Below, in pieces: positions 52,725 to 62,690 of a stretch of 64,000 bases of DNA (positions are counted from its first letter, which is position 1; each line of letters begins with the position of its first letter). Both the position numbers and the translations under genes were made by a program. Under the pieces are notes generated by a model. The model searched no databases. It saw only the letters and a program-made list of their open reading frames with translations, and was not told where the DNA came from. The stretch is from Palsa-851 sp035534435 (GTDB taxonomy: Bacteria; Chloroflexota; Dormibacteria; Aeolococcales; Aeolococcaceae). The stretch lies in contig DATLRX010000089.1 of NCBI GenBank assembly GCA_035534435.1, positions 1 through 64,000 of the forward strand. The letters are read 5' to 3'.

Positions 52725-54025
52725 CTCACGCCAACGGAGCGTCGCGAACCCTCTCGGTCGCGTCGCTCGCCCGAGTGGAGGGTGAGGGCGCCATGCATGT
52801 CGTCGTGCGCGACGGCGTGGTCAGCGACGTGGAGCTCCGCATCTTCGAGCCTCCCCGCTTCTTCGAGGCGTTCCTCCGCGGACGCGCCGCGACCGAGGTG
52901 CCCGATATCGCCGCTCGCATCTGCGGTATCTGCCCCGTCGCGTACCAGATGAGCGCCTGCCAGGCGATCGAGAGTGCGTGCGGGATCACCGTCGACGAGC
53001 AGGTGCTTGCGCTGCGCCGCCTCCTGTACTGCGGCGAGTGGATCGAGAGTCATGCGCTGCACATCTACCTCCTGCACGCGCCCGACTTTCTCGGGTACGA
53101 GAGCTCCGTCGCGCTCGCCCAGGATCATCGGGCCATCGTCGAGCGCGGTCTGCAGCTCAAGAAGGTCGGTAACGACATCCTCACCGTGCTCGGCGGCCGC
53201 GCCATCCATCCGGTGAACGTCAGGGTCGGTGGGTTCTACAAGGCGCCGTCGTTCGCCGAGCTGGATGCGCTGACAGAGCGGCTTCGTTGGGCAGTCGACG
53301 CAGCGATCGAGACGGTGCAGTGGGTCGCGGGTTTCGATTTCCCCGACCTGCAGCTTGAGGGCGATCTCGTGGCGATGCAGCATGAGCACGAGTACCCGAT
53401 CACCGAAGGCCGTATCGCGTCGACGTCGGGACTTGACATCACCGTCGATCACTTCCCCGAGCACTTCTCGGAGGAGCACGTCGCGCACTCCACCGCGCTG
53501 CACGGACGGATGCGCGGCGGCGGGACGTACACCGTGGGGCCGCTGGCTCGCTACAACCTCAACTACGACCGTCTCCCCGCGCTCGTCAAGGAGCTCGCGG
53601 TCGCGGCAGGGGTGGCCCGGGAGTGCCGGAATCCCTTCCAGAGCATCATCGTGCGGGCACTCGAGGTGGTGTTCGCATGCGACGAGGCGCTGCGCATCAT
53701 CGCGGCCTACACGCCGCCGGCTGCGCCCAGCGCGGAGATGCCCGCTCGCGGCGGCACCGGTCACGGATGCACCGAGGCACCGCGCGGACTGCTCTATCAC
53801 CGCTACACGGTCGACGACGCCGGCGTCATTCGCGACGCCGTCATCGTTCCACCGACCTCGCAGAATCAGCCGTCGATCGAGCATGGTCTGCGCGAGTTCG
53901 TGCAGCACCGGCTCCACCTCGACGACGCCGAGCTCACGCGTCAGTGTGAGCAGGCGATTCGCAACTACGATCCCTGCATCTCCTGCGCGACGCACTTCCT
54001 GGATCTCACCGTGGACAGGGGATGA
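52721..54025 (+). CDS. hyhL: [NiFe] hydrogenase large subunit, group 3b type
   Basis: 434 residues. The L1 nickel motif is ARICGICPVAYQ (about residues 66-73) and the L2 motif is YDPCISCATH at the C-terminus. Both Cys pairs are intact. A nine-residue tail after the His (FLDLTVDRG) is the peptide removed by the maturation protease encoded next. SLARVEGEGAMHVVV is the usual N-terminal block. It holds the H2-activating Ni-Fe site and, with HyhBGS, should couple H2 to NAD(P). GTG start 52721. Confidence 0.95.
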   Translation: MTHANGASRTLSVASLARVEGEGAMHVVVRDGVVSDVELRIFEPPRFFEAFLRGRAATEVPDIAARICGICPVAYQMSACQAIESACGITVDEQVLALRRLLYCGEWIESHALHIYLLHAPDFLGYESSVALAQDHRAIVERGLQLKKVGNDILTVLGGRAIHPVNVRVGGFYKAPSFAELDALTERLRWAVDAAIETVQWVAGFDFPDLQLEGDLVAMQHEHEYPITEGRIASTSGLDITVDHFPEHFSEEHVAHSTALHGRMRGGGTYTVGPLARYNLNYDRLPALVKELAVAAGVARECRNPFQSIIVRALEVVFACDEALRIIAAYTPPAAPSAEMPARGGTGHGCTEAPRGLLYHRYTVDDAGVIRDAVIVPPTSQNQPSIEHGLREFVQHRLHLDDAELTRQCEQAIRNYDPCISCATHFLDLTVDRG

Positions 54026-54495
54026 CCCTGCCGGCGGTGGTGATCGGGATCGGCAATCGTTACCGTCGCGACGACGGATCGGCGCTGAAGGTGCTCGAAA
54101 TCCTGACCGATCGCGTCCCGCAGTCCGCGCGCCTGGTCGAGAGCGATGGGGAACCCGCTCGAATCATCGACTCGTGGAATGGCACCGATGTCGCCGTCAT
54201 CGTCGAAACGGTGCGCCGAGGCGACGCACCGGGGACGATCGCGACGATCGACTGGGACACGCAGGATTCGCCGGCCGGCTCACCCCATCACGATCACGGC
54301 TCGCACAGCCTCGGCATCCTGGAGGCCATCGCGCTCGGCCGCGCGCTCGAGCGCATGCCGCGCCATCTTCGACTCGTCGGCATCGAACCGCTCGATCTGG
54401 GATGGGGGGAGGGTTTGAGCGACCCCGTCGCGGGCAGCATCGACGCAGCCGCGCAGCTCGTGCTCGACTCCTTGCGATCCCTCGTCAACGGCTGA
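54022..54495 (+). CDS. Hydrogenase maturation protease
   Basis: 157 residues of the HycI/HyaD family. IGIGNRYRRDDGSALKVLE carries the nickel-sensing Asp, and LVGIEPLDLGWGEGLSDPV is the conserved C-terminal block. It cleaves the HyhL tail after Ni insertion. No hypA-F genes are in the window, so the other maturation factors must be elsewhere. The start overlaps hyhL by 4 bp. The last 11 bp overlap the convergent malic enzyme gene. Confidence 0.92.
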   Translation: MTLPAVVIGIGNRYRRDDGSALKVLEILTDRVPQSARLVESDGEPARIIDSWNGTDVAVIVETVRRGDAPGTIATIDWDTQDSPAGSPHHDHGSHSLGILEAIALGRALERMPRHLRLVGIEPLDLGWGEGLSDPVAGSIDAAAQLVLDSLRSLVNG

Positions 54496-56218
54496 CCGGC
54501 GGACTCAACGCGCGCACTTCGCGGTACTCGGGCTCCCACATCGCACGCCGGACATCGGTTGGAATGTCGAGGTCGTCTCGACGCGCAATGCCCTCGTCGA
54601 CGGCGACGCGTGCCACGCCGGAGGCCACTCGCACCGACAGCTCTCGCACATCATCGATCGCCGGCATCACCGACGCACCCGGCAGTGCAGCGTCCACCAT
54701 CTCTGCGACGCAGTCCGCGGCTGCGAGCAGCATGCCGTCACTCACGGTTCGCGCCCGTGCGACGATGGTGCCGAGGCCCAACCCCGGGAAGACGAACGCG
54801 TTGTTGGCCTGACCGATGACGTATGTGGTGCCGTCGTGCACCACCGGCGGAAACGGGCTCCCGGTGGCGATCAGTGCTCTCCCATCACTCCAGTCGATGA
54901 CGTCGGAGGGCAGCGCCTCGGAGAGCGACGTCGGATTCGACAGAGCGAAGATGATCGGGCGCGCAGTATGACCTGCCATCTCTCGAACCACCGCTTCCGT
55001 GAAGGCGCGTGGCTGGCCGGCACAGCCGATGAGGGCCGTGGGCTCCACGCGCCGGACCACCTCGAGCAGCTCGATTGCCCCGCCCTCGCGATGCCAATCG
55101 CGGACGTCCTCGGCCGCCCGCGCGTACGTGCGCTGGAAATCACGCATGCCGGAGGCCATCCCGTCGACAAGCAGGCCGTTGTGTCCGAGGCACCAGATCC
55201 TGCGCCGGGCCTCCTCCGGGGCGAGCCCGTCGCGGACCATGGCGCTGCAGATGAAGTCCGCGACGCCGACACCGGCCGTGCCGGCGCCGAACACGACCAC
55301 TCGCTGCTCTGCCAGCGGGATCCCGGCAGCGCGCGCCGCCGCACGGAGGCCGCCGAGCACGACGGCACCGGTTCCCTGCATGTCGTCGTTGAAGGTGCAC
55401 ACATCGTGGCGGTAGCGGTCGAGGATGCGGCGGGCGTTGCCCGCGCCGAAGTCCTCCCAGTGCAGCAGTGCGTGTGGGAAACGTGACGACGCCGCGCGAA
55501 CGTATGCGTCGATGAAAGCGTCGTACTGCTCGCCCCGCACGCGTGGATGCCGGACGCCCATGTAGGCCGGGTACGTCAGCAGCGCCTCACGGTCGGTGCC
55601 GACGTCGAGCATGACGGGAATCACTCGCGTCGGATCGATCCCTGCGGCCGCCGTGTAGACCGCGAGCTTGCCGATCGAGATCGCGATGCCACCCACGCCC
55701 CAATCGCCGATGCCGAGGATCTGCTCTGCGTCGGTGGCGATGATGAGGTCGATGTCGTCGGCCCCGGCGCCGTAGTTCTGAAACGCGGTGTCGATGTCCT
55801 CGGGTGAGTCGACGGAGAGATAGACGCCACCCGGACGCTGGAATTCCTGGCTGTACCGTTCGATCGCGGTGCCGACCGTCGGCGTGTAGATGATCGGCAG
55901 CATCTCCGCCAGATGATCCTTGAGCAGCTTGTAGTACAGCGCCTCATTCCGATCGTGCAGCGAGCGGAGGAAGATGTACCGCGCCAGGTCGTCCATCTGA
56001 TGCCGGTACTGCGTGTACGACCGCTCCGCCTGCAGCTCGATGGTGGTGACCGCCGTCGGGAGCAGGCCCACCAACCCGAGGTTGTCGCGCTCCTGACGGG
56101 TGAACGCCGATCCCTTGTTGAGGAACGGCGTCTCGAGGATCTCCTGTCCGAACGCCGTCGTCTCGTAGGCGCCGTCCTCGGCCACCCTGAAGGTGCGCCC
56201 GCGGCTGGCGCCGATCAC
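54485..56218 (-). CDS. NAD-dependent malic enzyme
   Basis: 577 residues. The N-terminal domain has SYTQYRHQMDDLARYIFLRSL and PIIYTPTVGTAIERYSQ. The active site is GDWGVGGIAISIGKLAVYTAAAGI. The metal site is HWEDFGAGNARRILDRYRHD with CTFNDDMQGT. The NAD fold is VVFGAGTAGVGVADFI. The size and the LWEDF-type metal site fit the long malic enzymes (MaeA/ME family). It decarboxylates malate to pyruvate, which could feed Por. It is 22 bp after the P-type ATPase gene and likely co-transcribed. Confidence 0.93.
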   Translation of the reverse strand: MIGASRGRTFRVAEDGAYETTAFGQEILETPFLNKGSAFTRQERDNLGLVGLLPTAVTTIELQAERSYTQYRHQMDDLARYIFLRSLHDRNEALYYKLLKDHLAEMLPIIYTPTVGTAIERYSQEFQRPGGVYLSVDSPEDIDTAFQNYGAGADDIDLIIATDAEQILGIGDWGVGGIAISIGKLAVYTAAAGIDPTRVIPVMLDVGTDREALLTYPAYMGVRHPRVRGEQYDAFIDAYVRAASSRFPHALLHWEDFGAGNARRILDRYRHDVCTFNDDMQGTGAVVLGGLRAAARAAGIPLAEQRVVVFGAGTAGVGVADFICSAMVRDGLAPEEARRRIWCLGHNGLLVDGMASGMRDFQRTYARAAEDVRDWHREGGAIELLEVVRRVEPTALIGCAGQPRAFTEAVVREMAGHTARPIIFALSNPTSLSEALPSDVIDWSDGRALIATGSPFPPVVHDGTTYVIGQANNAFVFPGLGLGTIVARARTVSDGMLLAAADCVAEMVDAALPGASVMPAIDDVRELSVRVASGVARVAVDEGIARRDDLDIPTDVRRAMWEPEYREVRALSPPVSR

Positions 56219-56240
56219 GGCGCCCTCCGGAATGTCGACG

Positions 56241-58943
56241 TCACGGCGTTGAGACCGGGGGCGCGAGCGGTGGCGCGGTCACGGCCGGAGCTCCATGCAG
56301 GGTGAAGTGCCCCGCCCTTCTGGCGATCCGCCGGCGGAGACGGTCGGCACGTGTCGTGGGGGGCTTTGCGAACGGGTGCGGGTGCGTCGCATAGAAGGCT
56401 ATCTTGGCGCACTCCACGAGCACCAGATAGGTTGCGATCATCCCGAGGAGCAACAGGAAGAACTCGGCGGGCAACGGCGAGAACCCGAGGACGCGGGCAA
56501 GCGGCGTGAACGGGACCACCGCGCCGGCGGCAGCGCACAGTGGCGGCACGATGAGCATGGGCAGGCTCGGACGGCTGCGAATGAAGGGCACGCGTCGCGT
56601 GCGGATGACGTAGATCACAAGGGTCTGTGTGGCGAGTGACTCGACGAACCATCCCGTGCGGAACTCGCTGTGGCCGGCGGAGAGCAGGTCCAGCATGACG
56701 AAGAACGTCAGGAAGTCGAAGAGCGAGCTCACCGGGCCGAACACGAGCATGAAGCGCCGCACGAACCGCAGGTCCCACGCCGCCGGGCGGGCAAGGGTCT
56801 CGGGGTCGACGGCGTCGGTCGGGATCGCCAGCTGACCGGCGTTGTACAGGAGGTTGTTCAGCAGGATCTGCGAGGGCAGCATCGGAAGAAAGGACAGAAA
56901 GACGGAGGCGACCGCCGCGCTGAACATGTTGCCGAAGTTCGATGACGTCGCCATCAGGACGTACTTGATCGTGTTGGCGAAGACGCGACGGCCCTCGACG
57001 ACACCGTCTGCAAGAACACCGAGATCCTTCTCGAGCAGCACGATATCGGCCGCGTCCTTGGCGACATCCGTCGCCGAGTCGACGGAGATGCCGACATCGG
57101 CATGATGCAGGGCAACCGCGTCGTTGACGCCGTCCCCCAGGAATGCGACGTCAAGCCCGGAGCGGCGCGTCACCTTGATGATCCGTGACTTCTGATCCGG
57201 GCTCACGCGCGCGAACACGCGCGTCGTCGCGATCCTCGCGCCCAGCCCGGCATCGTCCATGGCGTCGATCTCCCCACCCGTCAGGACGGTCCCCGCGTCG
57301 ACACCCACCTGCTTGCACACGGTCGCGGCGACGATGCCGTTGTCACCGGTGATGATCTTCACGTCGATCCCCAGCCCGTGCAGGCGGGCGATGGCGACGC
57401 CGGCGTCGGATTTCGGGCGGTCGACGAACGTGAGGAATCCGATCAGCTCGAGGCCCTGTTCGTCATCTCGCGTCGCCGAGGCACCCGTGAACGATCGCGT
57501 CGCGACTGCGACGACGCGCGCCCCGGTCGCGAACAGCGCTTCGAGTGTCCTTCCCGCTTCGGCCGGCATTGCCGTGCAGCGAGCGAAAACGTTCTCCGGA
57601 GCGCCTTTCGTGACCAGCAGGCGGCCGCCGGGTCCGTCGACGACCACCGACGCCAGCTGCCGTTCGTGGTCGAACGGCAGCCGCGCAACCCGCGTATACA
57701 CCGAAGGTCCGTCAGCGAGTGCCCCGGTCCCGGAGGCCTGCGGGCTCGCCCACAACGCCTGGTCGAGCGCGTTGCCACCGACGGGCCCGTCCGCCCCCGG
57801 GGTCGACTCGTTGCAGACGAGACCCCAGCGCAGCGGCAGGTCCGACGCCGCGCCGTCGGCTCCGAGGCTGCGATCGAACGTGATGGCGCCGTCGGTCAGC
57901 GTTCCGGTCTTGTCGGTGAACAGGATCTGCACATTGCCGAGATCCTCGATCGCGACAAGGCGTTTGACGAGCACGCGCTTGCGTGCCAGCGCGCGAGAGC
58001 CGCTCGACAGACCGACGGTGACGATCGCGGGCATCAGCTCGGGAGTGATCCCCACGGCGATGGCCAGTGAGAAGAGCAGCGCGTCCAGGATCGGCTTGTG
58101 AAACAGGATGTTGAACACGAAGATGGTCACGGTGAGCGCACCCGCAACGCGGACCAGGAGCATCGAGAACCGGCTCAACCCCTGCTGAAACGCCGACGCG
58201 GTCGCGCGCTCTTCCAGGCCCGACGCGATGCCCCCGAATGCCGTCGCGCGACCGGTGGCGACGACCACCGCCCGACCGGCGCCCTCGTGCACGATCGTTC
58301 CCATGAACGCGCACGACGGAAGGGCGATCCCGGTGGCGCCCACTGCCGCTTCGTCGCTCTTCACGACCGGCATTGCCTCGCCGGTCAGCACGGCCTCATC
58401 GCACTCGAGTTCGTCGACATCGAGGAGCCGCACGTCGGCGGGAACGATGTTGCCGACCTCGAGGTAGACGATGTCGCCGGGGACGAGGAGCGTCGTGTCC
58501 ACCATCTGATCGCGACCGTCACGACGCACCAGCGCGCGGTGATGGATCTCGGCGTGCAGTGCCTGGACGGCACTTTCAGCACGGTACTCATTGACGAAGC
58601 TGAGGAAGACGCTCACGACGACGATCGCCGCGATGATCACTGCGTCGGTCGGATCGCCGGTGAATCCCGAGATGGCGGCGCATGCGAGCAGCAGGAGGAG
58701 GAGCGGGTTGCGGAACTGACGGAGCAGGACGCTGCTCGCGGTGAGATGCTGCTCTCGCAGAACGTTGGCACCCACCGTTGCAAGACGCTCCGCGACCACG
58801 GATGACGTCAACCCCTGGTCGCTCGATCCGAGCATGCGAAGCACATCGGGGGCGGATGTGCGCGCCGCATCGATCAGTGTGATTGCCGTCGGCGCGCCCG
58901 CCCCGGCAGTGGTATGCCGTGTTCCGCGGAACGGGCGGACCAT
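56241..58943 (-). CDS. P3B-type magnesium-translocating ATPase (MgtA/MgtB-like)
   Basis: 900 residues. Actuator motif LTGEAMPV, phosphorylation motif LFTDKTGTLTDG, hinge KIITGDNGI and GDGVNDAVAL are intact. The M4 motif AVGITPELMPAIVTVGLSSGS matches MgtA-type pumps (E-L/M-L/M-P) rather than calcium pumps (PEGLP). About ten helices are expected, including a C-terminal six (e.g. VPFIRSRPSLPMLIVPPL). Transport of Mg2+ into the cell is the family role. It starts 5 bp after the V-type ATPase subunit D stop, so it is probably read from the same transcript. The cargo could differ, as for mycobacterial CtpF. Confidence 0.88.
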   Translation of the reverse strand: MVRPFRGTRHTTAGAGAPTAITLIDAARTSAPDVLRMLGSSDQGLTSSVVAERLATVGANVLREQHLTASSVLLRQFRNPLLLLLLACAAISGFTGDPTDAVIIAAIVVVSVFLSFVNEYRAESAVQALHAEIHHRALVRRDGRDQMVDTTLLVPGDIVYLEVGNIVPADVRLLDVDELECDEAVLTGEAMPVVKSDEAAVGATGIALPSCAFMGTIVHEGAGRAVVVATGRATAFGGIASGLEERATASAFQQGLSRFSMLLVRVAGALTVTIFVFNILFHKPILDALLFSLAIAVGITPELMPAIVTVGLSSGSRALARKRVLVKRLVAIEDLGNVQILFTDKTGTLTDGAITFDRSLGADGAASDLPLRWGLVCNESTPGADGPVGGNALDQALWASPQASGTGALADGPSVYTRVARLPFDHERQLASVVVDGPGGRLLVTKGAPENVFARCTAMPAEAGRTLEALFATGARVVAVATRSFTGASATRDDEQGLELIGFLTFVDRPKSDAGVAIARLHGLGIDVKIITGDNGIVAATVCKQVGVDAGTVLTGGEIDAMDDAGLGARIATTRVFARVSPDQKSRIIKVTRRSGLDVAFLGDGVNDAVALHHADVGISVDSATDVAKDAADIVLLEKDLGVLADGVVEGRRVFANTIKYVLMATSSNFGNMFSAAVASVFLSFLPMLPSQILLNNLLYNAGQLAIPTDAVDPETLARPAAWDLRFVRRFMLVFGPVSSLFDFLTFFVMLDLLSAGHSEFRTGWFVESLATQTLVIYVIRTRRVPFIRSRPSLPMLIVPPLCAAAGAVVPFTPLARVLGFSPLPAEFFLLLLGMIATYLVLVECAKIAFYATHPHPFAKPPTTRADRLRRRIARRAGHFTLHGAPAVTAPPLAPPVSTP

Positions 58944-58948
58944 GATCG

Positions 58949-59554
58949 TCAGTGGCCTCTCGCCCAGCGGAGTCGGAGAATGTCCTCGCGCTCGCTTTCC
59001 TCGAGTCGCTCCGCGCCCCTTGCAAGCGCCGCATCAAGCTGGGGAAGGCGGCGGCGTTCGAGCAGCCTGAGCCGGCGGCGCGTCTGGAGCAACTCGGCAT
59101 CGATGTTGGCGAGCGCCCGCTGAATCACCGCGTGGTCAAGCGCTTTCGCGACTGCGAGGGACAGCGCCGCAACGGCCTGGTCCGTGGCCGCCGATCCGCC
59201 GCTGCCGCTTGGAATCGTCACCTCCGGCATGCGGCAGCGCGCTGACGCCGGAATCGCCACCGCCATCACGTTGTGCCACTCGACTTCCACCGACGCGGGC
59301 GACCGCAGCTGCGAAGCGACCATCGGAATCTGCGCGTGATGCGCGAGACGGAGCGCGCGCGAGCACCATAGCTCCGCATCCTCACACGCATCGATCCACG
59401 CGAGTCTCGCCGCGTCTGCCAGCGCGCCCCGCTGCGACCGCTCCTCGGCGAGGAGGTGCTGCTTGCGAGCGAGGATGTCGACGCCTCGCGCCGCTGTGGC
59501 GCGGCGGCGTCGCAACCAGACCTGTCCGGCGCGGCCGGGGGGGACGCGAATCAT
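58949..59554 (-). CDS. V/A-type ATP synthase subunit D
   Basis: 201 residues. It starts MIRVPPGRAGQVWLRRRRATAARGVDIL, the coiled helix of the central shaft, and ends ALANIDAELLQTRRRLRLLERRRLPQLD, the second helix of the coiled coil. A central variable region sits between. This is the rotor stalk, analogous to F-type gamma. Start overlaps the subunit B stop (ATGA). Confidence 0.88.
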   Translation of the reverse strand: MIRVPPGRAGQVWLRRRRATAARGVDILARKQHLLAEERSQRGALADAARLAWIDACEDAELWCSRALRLAHHAQIPMVASQLRSPASVEVEWHNVMAVAIPASARCRMPEVTIPSGSGGSAATDQAVAALSLAVAKALDHAVIQRALANIDAELLQTRRRLRLLERRRLPQLDAALARGAERLEESEREDILRLRWARGH

Positions 59555-60957
59555 GTCGCCGCCGGGATGTGCTCATCCCGCGCACCGATACCGTGGCGCG
59601 CCAGGTCGTCAGGTTCGAGGCGTGAGAGGTCCGCGGCGGGAAGCAGTGTCAGCGCGGCCCATGCCCGCTCGAGACTGTCGTCGACATCGCGATCGTCGGT
59701 TCGCCCCTGGTTGATGAACTGTCGCTCGAGCTGATCCGCGAAGCGGAGATACGCGCGATCGGTGGAGCTGATGCCGGTCTCCCCCACGAGATCGGTGAGC
59801 TCCCGCACCTGGTCGGCACGGCTCAGTGCGGCATACACCTGGCCGGCCACCGCCATGTGGTCAGGCCGGGTGCGACCCGCGCCGACTCCGTGGCGCATCA
59901 GACGCGAGAGCGACGACATGGCGTCGAACGGCGGGTAGATTCCCCGGCTCTGCATCTCCTGGGACAGCACCACCTGGCCCTCGGTGATGTAGCCGGTGAG
60001 GTCCGGAACCGGATGGGTGATGTCGCCGGCGGGCATCGTCAGCACCGGGATCTGGGTGAGAGAACCGGCGCTGACCTTCAGCCGCCCGCAGCGCTCGTAC
60101 AGCGACGCGAGGTCGCTGAAAAGGTAGCCCGGATACCCGTGGCGACCCGGGACCTCGCCGCGCGCCGCGGACACTTCGCGCACCGCCTCCGCGTAACTGG
60201 TCATGTCGCACATCACGACGAGAACGTGCCCATCGCGTTCGAACGCGAGATGTTCGGCGACCGTCAGCGCGATGCGAGGCGTCAGCACCCTCTCGATGAC
60301 GGGATCCGACGCGGTGTTGATCAGCAACACCAGCTCGCCCGATTCCGATCGCTCCTCGAGCACGTCGCGCATGCTGTCGGCATCCGCGTGGGTCACGCCC
60401 ATCGCGGCGAAGACGATTTGAAACGCGCCATCAGCAACGTGCGCTTGCGCGGCGATCTGCGCCGCAAGCTCGAGATGCGGGAGCCCGCCGACGGAGAAGA
60501 TGGGAAGCTTCTGCCCGCGAACCAGGGTGGTGAGCCCGTCGATGGCCGAGATGCCCGTGATGATCGGATCGCTCGGCAGTATGCGTGCGGCCGGGTTGAT
60601 CGGCAGCCCGTTCACCGGCACAAGGCGATCGCTCCGCAGCGGCGGCCCGCCGTCAATCGGGTCACCCCTGCCGTTGCAGACGCGTCCGAGCCACTCCGGT
60701 CCCACCGGCACACGCAGCGGCGTGCCGCCGAATGCGACGCGCACGCTCGAAAGGCGTATCCCGGAGGTCCCCTCGAACACCTGGACGACGGCAAGGTTGT
60801 CGTCAACGTCGAGCACGACACCGTGGCGCACCTCGCCCGAATCAAGCGTGACGATCGCGTACTCGTCCCAGCCGACTCCTGAGACATTCTCGACGACGAG
60901 CAACGGCCCGCTGACGCTGCTCCCACCCGTGTACTGAACGGGGATCGAGTCGATCAC
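59551..60957 (-). CDS. V/A-type ATP synthase subunit B
   Basis: 468 residues. Motifs: GPLLVVENVSGVGWDEYAIV, RVCNGRGDPIDGGPPL, PILTMPAGDITHPVPDLTGYITEGQV and YPPFDAMSSLSRLM. No Walker A in the usual place, as expected for the non-catalytic subunit. Interacts with subunit A to form the A3B3 head. GTG start 60957 overlaps the subunit A stop. Confidence 0.95.
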   Translation of the reverse strand: MIDSIPVQYTGGSSVSGPLLVVENVSGVGWDEYAIVTLDSGEVRHGVVLDVDDNLAVVQVFEGTSGIRLSSVRVAFGGTPLRVPVGPEWLGRVCNGRGDPIDGGPPLRSDRLVPVNGLPINPAARILPSDPIITGISAIDGLTTLVRGQKLPIFSVGGLPHLELAAQIAAQAHVADGAFQIVFAAMGVTHADADSMRDVLEERSESGELVLLINTASDPVIERVLTPRIALTVAEHLAFERDGHVLVVMCDMTSYAEAVREVSAARGEVPGRHGYPGYLFSDLASLYERCGRLKVSAGSLTQIPVLTMPAGDITHPVPDLTGYITEGQVVLSQEMQSRGIYPPFDAMSSLSRLMRHGVGAGRTRPDHMAVAGQVYAALSRADQVRELTDLVGETGISSTDRAYLRFADQLERQFINQGRTDDRDVDDSLERAWAALTLLPAADLSRLEPDDLARHGIGARDEHIPAAT

Positions 60958-62690
60958 GCGAGTGCCTTCAAGCTGGCAATGGCCGCGTCGCGAATGGCGA
61001 CGACGGCATCGACATCGTCGGGTCCGCTGCTGCCACGGGCGGCCGCGACCTCGGCGAGATCGAGTGTCTCGATGGTCTCCGCGCCGACACCCGCGGCAAC
61101 CAACTCAACCATCCGCTGGTGAATGTCGAGCACCATCGCCAGCAATGCCTGTTGCTTGGCTTCGCCGCAGTACGAGTCGTGCTCGCTCATCGCATCCTGC
61201 TGGAGCACCGCCTCTCGCAGGAGTCGCGCCGATCGCAGCGTCACGCGTTGACCATCCGGAAGCGCGGCGGCTCCGACGAGCTCGACGAGCGACTCGAGGC
61301 GCTCCGACTCCGCCAGCAATGCCAGTGCAAGCGCCCGGTGTTGCGCCCACTCGCTGTCGCCGGCATCCGCGCGCAGCAGTGCGACGCTGTCGCTGTCACG
61401 GGTGAAGCTCTCGTTCCAGCTCACCGCCGGGTAGTGCCTGGCGTAGGCGAGATCACGATCGAGCGACCACACGGCCCGGACGAAGCGTCGCGTCTGTGCG
61501 GTGACCGGCTCGGTGAGATCTCCGCCGGGTGGCGACACGGCGCCGATGATCGTGACCGAGCCGCTGCGTCCGCCGAGCGACGTGAAGCTGCCGGCACGCT
61601 CGTAGAAGGCCGCAAGCGCGGAGGCCAGCGTTGCCGGGTATCCCTCCTCGGCGGGGAGTTGATTCGTCCGCGATGCGAACTCCCGGAGCGCCTCGGCCCA
61701 CCGTGACGTCGAGTCCGCGATGACGACGACGTCGTACCCCATGTCGCGGAAGTACTCGGCGACGGCCACCCCGGTGTAGATGCTTGCTTCACGCGCCATG
61801 ACCGGCATGTTCGACGTGTTGGCGATACAGACCGTGCGCTCGCGCAAAGGGCCGCCCGAACGCGGATCGACGAGCCTCGCAAGGTCGTCGAGGACATCGA
61901 TCATCTCGTTGCCACGCTCGCCGCAGCCGACGTACACGATCACTTCGGCGTCGCACCACTTCGCGATCTGCTGCTGCAGCAGCGTCTTGCCGGTGCCGAA
62001 GCCGCCCGGTACCGATGCGGTGCTGCCGCGCAGAATCGGGTACAGCAGATCCAGGGCTCGCTGACCGGTCCGCAGGAGCCGCGCGCCCCGATCCCGGGAC
62101 CTCGCGGGGCGCGGCCGCCGGACGGGCCATCGCTGCGACATCGTGACCTCGATGTCGTCGATGCGGGCGACGGGTGCGTCCGCTGCGATCGAGCCTTCGG
62201 ACCCGAGCCATGTGAGCGTGCCGTGGATCTCCGGCGGGACGAGGATGCGGTGCTCGAAATGGGCCCCCTCGACGACATGCCCGAGCGTCGCGCCCGCGTC
62301 GACCTGCGTCCCGGCTGACGCCGTGGGGACGAAATGCCATGTCGTGTCATCGGCCGCGGTGGCGCGGCCGGCGGCAAGCCAGGGGACACCCGGATCGAGC
62401 GGCCGGAGGATGCCGTCGAAGACCCGACCGAGCAATCCCGGCCCGAGCGTGATCGACAGGGGTTCGCCGTGACTCGTGACCGGGTCGCCGGGCGTCAGGC
62501 CGCCGTCGTACTCGTACACCTGCGCGGTGGCCACGTCCCCGTCGATGCCGACGATCTCGCCTGCGAGACCGGCACGCCCGATGGCGATGACGTCGAACAT
62601 CGCGGCGCCGGCAAGACCGACCACCTCGACCACCGGCCCGTTCACGCTGCGCACACGTCCCGTCTGAACCTGCCGGACCGGCAATGTCAT
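60954..62690 (-). CDS. V/A-type ATP synthase catalytic subunit A
   Basis: 578 residues. It begins RVRSVNGPVVEVVGLAGAAMFD. The bulge domain characteristic of A subunits spans about 110-190. The P-loop is PGGFGTGKTLLQQQIAKWC, followed by IVYVGCGERGNEMIDVL and ADSTSRWAEALREFASR. Catalytic residues are intact. Whether it works as synthase or pump cannot be told. Its ATG overlaps the subunit E stop. Confidence 0.96.
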   Translation of the reverse strand: MTLPVRQVQTGRVRSVNGPVVEVVGLAGAAMFDVIAIGRAGLAGEIVGIDGDVATAQVYEYDGGLTPGDPVTSHGEPLSITLGPGLLGRVFDGILRPLDPGVPWLAAGRATAADDTTWHFVPTASAGTQVDAGATLGHVVEGAHFEHRILVPPEIHGTLTWLGSEGSIAADAPVARIDDIEVTMSQRWPVRRPRPARSRDRGARLLRTGQRALDLLYPILRGSTASVPGGFGTGKTLLQQQIAKWCDAEVIVYVGCGERGNEMIDVLDDLARLVDPRSGGPLRERTVCIANTSNMPVMAREASIYTGVAVAEYFRDMGYDVVVIADSTSRWAEALREFASRTNQLPAEEGYPATLASALAAFYERAGSFTSLGGRSGSVTIIGAVSPPGGDLTEPVTAQTRRFVRAVWSLDRDLAYARHYPAVSWNESFTRDSDSVALLRADAGDSEWAQHRALALALLAESERLESLVELVGAAALPDGQRVTLRSARLLREAVLQQDAMSEHDSYCGEAKQQALLAMVLDIHQRMVELVAAGVGAETIETLDLAEVAAARGSSGPDDVDAVVAIRDAAIASLKALA

